Assembly (NCBI GenBank): GCA_003550305.1
Contig: QKYT01000092.1
Location: 1 to 10,026, forward strand
From: Glomus cerebriforme
Taxonomy: Eukaryota > Glomeromycota > Glomeromycetes > Glomerales > Glomeraceae
Direction of reading: 5' to 3'
DNA: 10,026 bases
Within the stretch, counting starts at the first letter, position 1, and every line of letters begins with the position of its first letter. Below, piece by piece: positions 1-7,442 of the stretch. The position numbers were made by a program, and so were the translations under genes. The notes under the pieces were generated by a model. That model did not search any database and had not been told where the DNA came from. It worked only from the letters and a program-made list of their open reading frames with translations.

Positions 1-105
1 TAATTTACAATAATTTTTATAATATGTCATAATATTTTGGTATTTTTATTAATAAAAATTTTATTTTAAAAAATACAAATTATTTTACAATATTAAAGTA
101 CTATA

Positions 106-113
106 TTATATTA
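106..113. repeat. Left target site duplication of the MITE
   Basis: TTATATTA, repeated exactly at 501-508. The next base (A) also matches, so the duplication is 8 or 9 bases. Such AT-only words are common here, so the evidence is its position flush with both element ends rather than the word itself. Confidence 0.6.
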
Positions 114-114
114 A

Positions 115-157
115 GGAAAAAAGGAATTGGCGACCTGGTCGCCATGGCGACCCCTGT
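115..157 (+). repeat. Left terminal inverted repeat of the MITE
   Basis: GC-rich arm matching the reverse complement of 459-500. Bases 127-157 are near-identical to the partner, while the outer 12 bases (115-126) match only in part but align without a gap. It contains a perfect interrupted palindrome at 129-143 (GGCGACC, T, GGTCGCC) and a third GGCGACC at 146-152. A ten-base palindrome GTCACGTGAC (156-165) overlaps its inner edge. Confidence 0.8.
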
Positions 158-458
158 CACGTGACTTCATATACAAATAATTTGTCATCTCTGTATCACA
201 TCCCTAGTTTTCCATTTTTACTATTTATTTTAGGGACAATTTTTTCATCATGAAAAAGCCTATTTGTCACATGTTATTCATCACACTACTAATTTTAGCA
301 AATTTTATAACGCCGGCTGGAATTTTCTTATTTAGAATTAATGTAACGTTATACAACCCAAAAAGGCAATTTTATTTCTCTCAAAAATCGAAATTTTGCA
401 TTACACAAAATTCCAAAAAGGATAATTTTTTGCCGATCACTTAATTTTAGCTGGAATT

Positions 459-500
459 ATAGGGGTCGCCATGGCAACAGGTCGCCAAAACCTAACGCCC
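459..500 (-). repeat. Right terminal inverted repeat of the MITE
   Basis: Inverted partner of 115-157. It keeps GGTCGCC at 464-470 and 480-486. Where the left arm has GGCGACC, this arm reads GGCAAC (473-478), that is a CG to CA change plus a one-base loss. The outer segment 489-500 ends in CGCCC directly before the right target-site copy. Confidence 0.78.
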
Positions 501-508
501 TTATATTA
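501..508. repeat. Right target site duplication of the MITE
   Basis: Second copy of TTATATTA, directly following the right inverted repeat; see the left copy at 106-113. Confidence 0.6.
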
Positions 509-580
509 AAATAAAAAAAAACAGTGTAAAAAAAGTATAATTAGAATGTAAAACGAGTAAAAGGAATAGTTAGTGAAAAA

Positions 581-800
581 GAAATAAAAGAAATAGCAGT
601 TGTTAATGTTGGTTTTGTTAGTATTAAATTGTAAGTAAAAAAGAAATAAAAGAAACAGTTGTTAGTATTGGTTTTGTTAGTATTAAATACATATATAAAA
701 GAAAATAAAAGAAACAGTTGTTAGTGTTATTTTGTTAGTATTAAAAATACAAGTATAAAAAAAATGGTTGTTAGTGACTTAGTGTTGGTTAAAAATAAAA
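581..800. repeat. Imperfect tandem repeat, unit about 60 bp, three to four copies
   Basis: Units begin near 581, 643, 701 and (degraded) about 761. Each carries GAAATAAAAGAAA, then AGTTGTTAGT, then TTTTGTTAGTATTAAA, followed by an A-rich spacer that varies in length. The unit sizes are 62, 58 and about 60 bases. No reading frame is kept across units and no gene is recognisable. Confidence 0.65.
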
Positions 801-1205
801 GTAAAAAATACAAGTAAAAAAAATAATAAATACAGTTAATATTGGTAAAAAATGCGATATTAAGATATAAAAATAATTATCTTAATACCTTCGATACCTT
901 CTGAACTTTCTGAATAAAATAACTAGGAAACAGAGTTTTTTTTTATCAAGCAGAATAGATTATGTAAATAAACAAAAATTGATTCCACATAACTGATCTT
1001 AAAATGATTTGATTGGCAGCTTGGCAATGATCTTTGATCTATTTTTTTTTATTCATATAATAATCTGTTAATATAAATATATATGTTCATTATAGATTTT
1101 AAATTTTTTGGGACTTCCTTTCTTTTTAGATATATATAATGAAATTATGTGAAAAAATAATAGTATATTTGTAAAATTACGTGATCATAAATTTTGTGGA
1201 TACAT
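801..1205. other. AT-rich spacer with no recognisable feature
   Basis: Low-complexity A/T sequence between two tandem repeats. I see no open frame with protein-like composition, no RNA gene and no inverted repeat worth naming. Bases 955-1060 are slightly more complex but have stops in every frame. Confidence 0.5.
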
Positions 1206-1210
1206 TTATA

Positions 1211-1730
1211 ATAACTTTCGAATATGATTAAAATATATATTTTTTATATTCATGTAATTATATTTTAATACTTTTTTTTTAATAATTTTTTTATATTCAC
1301 ATAATTACATTTTAATAACTTTCGAATATGATTAATACTTTTTTTAATATAATTTTTTTTTATATTCACGTAATTACATTTTAATAACTTTCAAATATGA
1401 TTAATACTTTTTTTAAATAAATTTTTTTTTATATTTACGTAGTTATATTTTAATAACTTTCGAATATGATTAATACCTTTTTTAATATAATTTTTTTTTA
1501 TATTTACGTAATTACATTTTAATAACTTTTGAATATGATTAATACTTTTTTTTAATATAATTTTTTTTATATTCACGTAATTACATTTTAATAACTTTCG
1601 AATATGATTAATACTTTTTTTAAATATAATTTTTTTTTATATTCACATAATTACATTTTAATAACTTTATTTTTTAATATTTTTTTTTTATATTCACGTA
1701 ATTATGTTTTTAATAACTTTCTAAAACAAT
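1211..1730. repeat. Minisatellite, unit about 69 bp, about seven copies
   Basis: The phrase TAATAACTTTCGAATATGAT recurs near 1211, 1313, 1382, 1451, 1520, 1589 and, degraded, at 1659 and 1711. Between copies lies a run of T, then TATATTCACGTAATTACATT. The central spacings are 69-70 bases, the first is longer and the last shorter, as in an array that decays at its edges. Each unit contains the palindromes TTCGAA and (mostly) ACGT. The 61-residue minus-strand open frame at 1391-1576 is only the repeat read as codons. Confidence 0.85.
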
Positions 1731-1930
1731 TTTTTTTATGTTCATACATGTACATTTATAATAACTCTTACTAAATTAGTGCATACTTTTACACATAAAT
1801 ACTAAGACTTTTTTTTATAAAAAATTTTTTTTAGTAAATTATTCAAATATTTCTTATATACATAACATTTATATTTACTTCACTACAAATTTAAAACATT
1901 TTTTACTTTTACCATATTAATTACGGAATA

Positions 1931-3126
1931 ATGTCTGGATTCAGAGATAAAGTTCAAAAAATGATGTCAGTAGATGAAGAAAGATCAAACAAATGCAGAA
2001 ATGTTGAAGATATTAGCAGCAGCATGAGTGACACAAGTAAAAAGAACAACGATGGTATGCAAATATTTGAAATAAGTTTTTAAATCTTAAACTATAACAA
2101 TATAAAATAAAATTTAATTTATTAGATCAATTAAAAATTCTTAATGAGAAAGTTGATATTTTGACAGTAAAAAATGAAAAATTTTATGATCAAGTAATTC
2201 AAGATAATGCAAAATTTTTAGAATGTTTGGAATATTTATGCTTTAGAATTAAATTTTTGGAGAAAAATATTGAATATGATAATTTCATGAATAATAGCTT
2301 TATAAAGGTTAGTAGTACTTTTAAAATGTTTCAGCTTTAGTAACTTGATATAGTGCATATATTATTTATTTAAATTTAAATTATATATGTTTTTTTAGCA
2401 TTTAATAAAGGAAGTTACAAAGATTTCCTTTAATATCAGTATATACCCAAATAAAGATGAATTACGAAATGCAACGGAGAAATATCTTAAACTTCATTAT
2501 TAAGAATTTTATGATAAAACTAATAAGTTGCAATGGACAAACCTATACAATGAAAAAATACAACAAGAGGTACCTTTTTATTTTAATATTTGATAATTGT
2601 ATTTTAAAACTAAATTAATAATAATAATTTTTTTTTAATAAAAGCTACTGGCAAAGCATCAATCTCTATGTGGTGTTCTGTCAAGCAAGGCCAAAGAAGT
2701 TCTCTTCACCTATTTCGGAGCAGATGCTTTACTACCAATTAATACCAGCTCTTCACCACAAAAGATAACAGAATGGAAGGCCAATCCAAGTGTTGCTGAA
2801 TGCTATAATAAACTTTTTAATAAAGAAAGAAATTCAGATTTATTAGCAAAAATACTTAGAAAAGTATTTGCTGGTGAAAATCCATCTTCCTTACATATAG
2901 CATTCGTAACAGCTACCTTTGCAGTATTGTTAGATCTGAAGTTTAAAACAATATGCACTAATGAAAATGTAATGAGGAATAAAATAGATTATTTTATGGT
3001 AAAATTTCACAATTTTGCACTTAAAATTATAATAATGACTTATTTATTAATTAATTATTTAAAATTATCAATGATTAGAAAAAGTTAAAAGATACAGATC
3101 ATTTAGATTATTTCAAAAAAGTCTAA
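1931..3126 (+). pseudogene. Five-exon gene of unknown function with one in-frame stop
   Basis: Proposed exons are 1931-2054, 2126-2307, 2399-2569, 2645-2998 and 3079-3126. The introns have donors GTATGC, GTTAGT, GTACCT and GTAAAA, and all end in AG. Splicing keeps one frame throughout, with phases 1, 0, 0 and 0, which strongly supports a real gene. The product starts MSGFRDKVQKMMSVDEE. Exon 2 looks coiled-coil forming, with hydrophobic residues spaced as in ILNEKVDIL and FLECLEYL. Exon 4 is the longest and most complex block (118 codons), including CGVLSSKAKEVLFTYFGADA and a later SLHIAFVTATFAVLLDLKF. A TAA at 2501-2503 interrupts exon 3, yet 22 protein-like codons follow before the donor, so it looks like a recent nonsense change or a sequence error. 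The last exon is uncertain. I recognise no family. Without the stop the protein would be about 306 residues; if the stop is real, the product is 136 residues. Confidence 0.6.
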
Positions 3127-3709
3127 GAATGTATTTGTATCTGTAAGTAAAGAAAATACTTTTTTGCAAATTTATATTTTTTTCCTTTTAATTTATCTAA
3201 TATTATCTATTTATATCATAGTTTTAGATTATGCAAATTTTTAATACAATATTATACTTGTTTATAATTTCAAAAATTTTTGCTGAAAATTTAATAAAAA
3301 AATTTTTAAGTTCTTGCTAATACTCATTTATTTATAAAAAATTTAGTCACGTGGAATAAATCTGTCTAGCCAAATTATTGATCGTAATAAATATACATAT
3401 ATTTACGTAAGATTATATAAAAAGTTTGTTTTATTAAATTTAATAATATCCCATAATCATACAATCCCGTTTTTATGATCAAATTGCTAATTTAATTATA
3501 TAATCGATTATATTAGATAATCACAACCCTTTTTATATATATAGCGTCATTTGAAATTGAAAAAAATTTATCCTTATTTGCTTTAAATTGAAAATATGAC
3601 AAAGCTGTAATTATTATGATTAATTAAAAAATTTCTGATTAATTCTTGAATAAAATATTGAATAACCTAAAAATTAAAACTGAATACATACATAAAATTG
3701 TTCATATCT
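3127..3709. other. Intergenic AT-rich region between convergent genes
   Basis: The region lies between the 3' ends of the plus-strand gene (1931-3126) and the minus-strand relic (3710 upward), so it probably holds both transcript ends. A strong GTAAGT donor-like site at 3143 and acceptor-like TATCATAG ending at 3221 raise the possibility that the plus-strand gene continues briefly beyond 3126. Nothing else is recognisable. Confidence 0.4.
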
Positions 3710-4556
3710 TCAAGTTTCTTCTGCACTTTCACTTTCACTTTTGCTTTTATTTTCACTTTCGTCTTCATTGTCATCATCTTCTTCATGTTTCAGGAGCTCT
3801 TTGTTATTAATTTTATTCTTAAAAGAGATTAAATAAGATTAGCTAATAGAAGATATCATTTACAAATTTTAAGTACAACAAAGTTATAAAACTTACTAAG
3901 AAGTATTTTACTTTACACTTCATTGTTTTTGTTGCTAATTTTAATTTGCCATACTTCGGGTTAAGTATCCTACACAGATCGTGACAATGAAGACCATCTT
4001 AACATTTGACAATTTTTTTTATTTGCAAACTTTTGGATGACGCGTGTTAATACTAGTGGTGATTTTTCCTGGAATAGCTTCTTATAACAAGCGAAAACTT
4101 CTGGTATTTTTTTCATCTTGATATTTCTGAAGGGTTAGCGCTGGTATTAGTTGTTGGTAGGTTTTTTTTCACCAAATATAGAAAACGTTATCTTTTAGTT
4201 TCGCTTGTTTCAATAACTTAAATTTAAAAATAGAAAAAAAACCTTACATTTTTTGAATATTGTTCTTATAGAACGCGATCCATTTGTGCTCCAGAAATAG
4301 AATAGTTCGAATTTAGTATGCTTTGACAGTTTCACGCAACTTCTTCATTGAAGGATAAATTTTTACTTTATTATTAACTTCATGACATTTTTTACCACAT
4401 TCTAAAAAAATATGTATATAATACTTAATAACTAGGACTTAAATTAATAATAAAATCAAAAATTTGAAAATATGCTAACCCTTATGAAATCATCATCGTT
4501 TATACTTTTTGAGTAACTTTTAATAATTTAATAGTTTTCTGATCTCCTCCACAAAA
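3710..4556 (-). pseudogene. Decayed multi-exon gene with an acidic C-terminal tail, unknown function
   Basis: Read on the minus strand. The last exon (3817-3710) follows a 79-base intron (3896-3818, donor GTAAGT, acceptor AG) in phase 0. It encodes a tail very rich in Glu, Asp, Ser and Lys (LLKHEEDDDNEDESENK, then Ser-Glu repeats) ending in TGA. The preceding coding stretch, 4401-3897, starts after TTTTTTTAG and reads as protein (CGKKCHEVNNKVKIYPSMKK, later PEVFACYKKLFQEKSPLVL and LHCHDLCRILNPKYGKLKL). It is broken by stops at 4315-4313, 4246-4244 and 4171-4169 and by at least two frameshifts, one at the A7 run 4113-4107 and one near 4020-4000. A more degraded exon lies at about 4556-4480 (donor GTTAGC at 4479); its last base joins the next exon in phase to give Glu. 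I recognise no family. The acidic tail suggests a nuclear or chromatin-associated protein, but that is a guess from composition. Confidence 0.5.
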
Positions 4557-4917
4557 ATATTAAATTTTCCTAAATATTATAAAAAAATTTCACAAATTTT
4601 CTGAATTATGTGTATACTTACTTATTATGCTAATTTTTAAAAAGACAAGTCAATTCCATTATACTTACTCTTACCATAGATCAATTGTTTTTTAGTAAAA
4701 TTTGCATAATTTTGAAATCATATGTATAATAACTCATTATAAAGTCAAATCCATATACTTACTCATATATCTTAGTCACTAAATTTGTGTAAAATTCGAA
4801 AGTAAGTCCAAAAATTTAAAATCCATAACGAAGTGATATATATACACAGATTATTACACAATTAAAAAAAAGATGATTGTTGCCAATCATTACACATATT
4901 TCAGATGGCCTTTATAA
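4557..4917. other. AT-rich stretch, no clear gene
   Basis: No frame on either strand holds a convincing exon. If the relics at 3710-4556 and 4918-5124 were one minus-strand gene, this would be intron or lost exon sequence, but no clear splice sites support that. Confidence 0.35.
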
Positions 4918-5124
4918 TTATAATATTATATAATTCGTATTTGTATGAATATATTTAATATTTGAAATCATACCATAATTAATGTGAGGTTTAGTGTCTG
5001 TTAGTATTTCTACCAAAGTAAAGCCTACAAATAACAAATGCTGTTAGTGCATTTGCTAAACCATAGCCCATTCAAATTTGCTGAAGAATGATTTTACATT
5101 GATAACTATTAAATCAAGCCTCTT
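4918..5124 (-). pseudogene. Coding-like remnant, possibly the upstream part of the acidic-tail gene
   Basis: One minus-strand frame from 5124 to 4918 reads as protein-like sequence (RLDLIVINVKSFFSKFEWAM, then LLFVGFTLVEILTDTKPHIN). It is interrupted by TAG at 5058-5056 and TAA at 5046-5044, and ends with TAA at 4920-4918. The other frames here are far more broken. It lies 56 bases downstream of the transposase stop on the same strand and upstream of the acidic-tail relic, so it could belong to either or to neither. No family is recognised, and chance openness in AT-rich DNA is possible. Confidence 0.28.
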
Positions 5125-5180
5125 TTTTTAAGAAATTAGAAGTTACTATAACAAAAATTTTTTTAATGGCATAAATTTAA

Positions 5181-6563
5181 TCAAAATATATATTTATTAA
5201 TAAAATATTCATTAATTGAATCAAAGCGTGGTATAATATGTATGACATCTTGTATAGCCTCTATATCAATAAAGTTATAAATATCTGTAAGTTCTAGTAA
5301 AGGACATCCATAAAGATATGGTTGACTTTGAGATTTAAAGTCATACCACTGAATTAATGCGAGATTTAGCAAAGTATTTTGTTCTTTAATGTCTATCTTC
5401 ACTATTAATAAAACCTATAATAAAATATACCAAATCAGTAATATTATACAATCATTTGTTAAATAAATTAAAACAATTACCTGATCATAACAAATACCTT
5501 GATTAGAAGTATATTCAAATAATTCTTCAGAATTCATATGAACAGATACATTGCTAAACCAAGGTTTGTTATAATAACTGTTAGTAGCATGCATTATGGC
5601 ACCATTTTCCAAAGTAACTGATCCATATATTGATACATGATTTTCACCTGTAATAATTTTATGATTTTTCAATTGACTTAAATACAAATTTAGACAATCT
5701 GAAAAATTAGTAAATCTGGCTACTATTTTTGCATTTACATTAGATTCTTATTCAAAAAAAAAACTGCACATTTCTAAGTAGAAATTTAAAAAGTTCTGCT
5801 GAGAACTTAAATGTACGAGGGGTAGTTGTCAAATTTGTTGATTGAGAAGTTACATTTGCAATTAATTGCTGTCAAATCTAATTATCAATTTTGTATATTT
5901 ATAAATTTAACATGATATTGCGAAATATTATATTCAATTAATTCTTACTATTTGCATTATCTGAGTTTCAACATTTTTTTTATTGCTTAATCGATAGGGA
6001 GATTTAACATAATCTTTGTAAAGGCTTTCATATGTTTCTGTAGTATATCCATTAATTGCACCAAAGGATCGAATTGAATCAATTATATAATACACCCATG
6101 AGTGAAGTTTTGGTAGCTTTAATCCGAAGGGAAAAGTACTTTGGAAAGCTTTGATAAATCTCTGTGACCAATTTTCTATTGATTTCTAAAAATTTGTAAG
6201 CATTAATAGATAGAGTCTGTTTTTGTATAATATAATTGTACATACTTTGAATTTATCCAAATCACTTTTTTTAAATATTTCATATCTACTGATTTCATAC
6301 ATTTCATTCCATGTTTCATAGAGCTGTACCAATTCTTTATTTTTAATAAAATTTTTAATATTTTTGGTATTTTCTTTATATAAATTATCTGTTATAAAAA
6401 CTATCACTTTCATTAAATTGTGATGTTCATCAGCTGTTAGTCTAGCAATTGATTGTAAACCACTTGTAAAGACTTTTAATCCAGTAAATCTTGGTATTGC
6501 AGCTAATCTACGATCTATTTTATTCACTAAAGAATTACCATGCTGGTTTCTTAAAATATCTCA
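5181..6563 (-). pseudogene. C-terminal part of a Plavaka-type DNA transposase, four exons, truncated and frameshifted
   Basis: Minus-strand exons: about 6560-6246, 6185-5949, 5868-5481 and 5414-5181. Introns are 60, 80 and 66 bases (donors GTATGT, GTAAGA, GTAATT), all phase 0. Exon 1 carries ILRNQHGNSLVNKIDRRLAA and a Leu-rich ARLTADEHHNLMKVIVF helix. Exon 2 carries PKLHSWVYYIIDSIRSFG, then NGYTTETYESL and VKSPYRLSNKKN. These resemble the (I)D.R....P.F.GL, PK.H...HY...IR.FG, NTE.TE.LH and K..YR.(S/T)N.K pattern known from fungal Plavaka transposases, cut-and-paste enzymes related to KDZ/CACTA. The later exons (GENHVSIYGSVTLENGAIMH, GCPLLELTDIYNFIDIEAIQ) are the family's C-terminal extension. 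Damage: TGA at 6563-6561 just before ILRNQ, the N-terminal catalytic half absent, and a shift at the T10 run (5763-5754) in exon 3. The family call rests on motif memory, not on a search. Confidence 0.65.
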
Positions 6564-6689
6564 TTGTAACCAAAGATATAAAATAGATTACATAAAGATT
6601 AGTAGTTAGTTATAATATTTATAGTATAAGAATTAACGTTTATAAATATTTTATAGTTTAATTTATATTTTAAATAATTTATAGTTTAG
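6564..6689. other. Junction between the truncated transposase and the integrase element
   Basis: The transposase frame is lost here without a good acceptor site. The sequence is A/T only in most places, with TTTATAGTTTA-like words repeated at about 6649 and 6679. This is where the missing N-terminal half should begin, so an insertion or deletion breakpoint is likely. Confidence 0.35.
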
Positions 6690-7385
6690 TTTAGTAACAC
6701 GTAATTAGCATGTGATTAGTGTGACAAAGGAAAGTGTGACAAAGCAATGTATGGTATAGTAATGTGGCAAAGCAAATGATCAGCATGATTAATTATGAGT
6801 CATTGCAGATCACTTAATAGAGGAGTATAATTACATCATAAAGGGATAATTTATTATTAATAATTAGTAATCATTAATAAGAAGGAAAGATGGAAAGTTA
6901 GAGAATATAAGAAGTTTAAGAAAGAAAGATAGATAGAAATATAAAAGAAATAAGAGAAAGAAGAAAGATTGAAGGAAATATATAGAAGTGGAGAAAGAAT
7001 GAAAGAAATGAAGTATCACAAATAGTTTAGTGAAACATAATTAGTGAGACATCAAAATGTATAAATATTGGCTGGGAATTCTTTAATTAAAAGTTTTTCA
7101 GCTTTAGAGCTTTGAACTGATAATTAAAAATAATAAATAAAACAAATATTTAAAATACATAATCCTTAATTATTTCCTTAGCGAAAAAGGCCTGAACATA
7201 ATAGTTCTATTAGTCCTGAAGTAGCATAAATATTTCTACACAATTTTTTTTTATTCTAATATTTTAAGTCCAGAAATGAAGTATGGAAAATTATCCAATT
7301 TTAATTATTCAATATAAAGTTATTTAATGATAAAAGAAACTACTGCATTTTAAAAGTTAGAATATAAAAATTGAAAGAAAGAAAG
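6690..7385 (+). promoter_or_regulatory. LTR-like or promoter-like leader of the integrase element
   Basis: Non-coding and different in texture from the surrounding A/T spacer. It holds three copies of a GTGTGACAAAG word (6719-6729, 6734-6744 and a variant at 6764-6773). A long purine-rich tract at about 6881-7015 follows. TATAAATA is at 7060-7067, and overlapping AATAAA signals at 7132-7137 and 7136-7141 lie about 70 bases later. TATA followed closely by a poly(A) signal is the usual U3-R arrangement of an LTR. Whether it is a true LTR cannot be shown, because no second full copy is in the window. Confidence 0.4.
7060..7067 (+). promoter_or_regulatory. TATA box candidate
   Basis: TATAAATA upstream of a comparatively mixed sequence (TTGGCTGGGAATTC) and 376 bases before the first ATG of ORF1. 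Such words occur by chance in AT-rich DNA; the order TATA, then AATAAA, then ORF is what gives it weight. Confidence 0.35.
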
Positions 7386-7435
7386 GTATGTTAAATTTGA
7401 ACCAAGCATAATATTAAACTAACATTTAATTATAG
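7386..7435 (+). other. Candidate 50-base spliceosomal intron just before ORF1
   Basis: Donor GTATGT at 7386, branch-site-like CTAAC at 7419-7423 and acceptor TATAG ending at 7435, with the first ATG of ORF1 eight bases further on. All three signals agree with the other introns in this window in sequence and size. It would be a 5' UTR intron, or would join an unseen upstream exon to ORF1. Confidence 0.4.
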
Positions 7436-7442
7436 TCTACTG

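Larger units (their letters stand above)
115..500. mobile_element. 386-bp MITE-like non-autonomous DNA transposon
   Basis: The two ends are inverted copies of each other. The left end (115-157) and the reverse complement of the right end (459-500) align almost without gaps and share the core TTGGCGACCTG, then CCATGG and CGACCCCT. The element sits exactly between two copies of TTATATTA (106-113 and 501-508; nine bases match if the next A is counted), as expected of a target site duplication. It has no transposase: the 64-codon open frame inside (250-444) does not look like a protein. An 8-9 base duplication with fairly long inverted ends fits a hAT-like or Mutator-like parent, and the sequence does not decide which. 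The GC-rich ends stand out sharply from the AT-rich surroundings. Confidence 0.78.

Noticed and set aside
156..165. GTCACGTGAC palindrome as an E-box promoter site
   Set aside because: It is inside the MITE beside its terminal repeat with no gene downstream, so a regulatory role is unsupported.
250..444. 64-residue open frame starting MKKPICHMLFITLLILANF, resembling a signal peptide
   Set aside because: It lies wholly inside the MITE, has no homology I recognise, and hydrophobic starts arise easily from T-rich DNA.
1391..1576. 61-residue minus-strand open frame of Lys/Ile/Asn repeats
   Set aside because: It is the 69-bp minisatellite read as codons and has no independent coding sign.
1211..1730. 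CRISPR-like array of regularly spaced repeats
   Set aside because: The whole unit repeats, including the spacer part, and the genome is eukaryotic; this is a tandem repeat.
6525..6527. GTG (and TTG at 5685-5687) as start codons of separate small proteins
   Set aside because: Both are internal codons of transposase exons whose frame extends further upstream; they are not starts in a eukaryotic gene.
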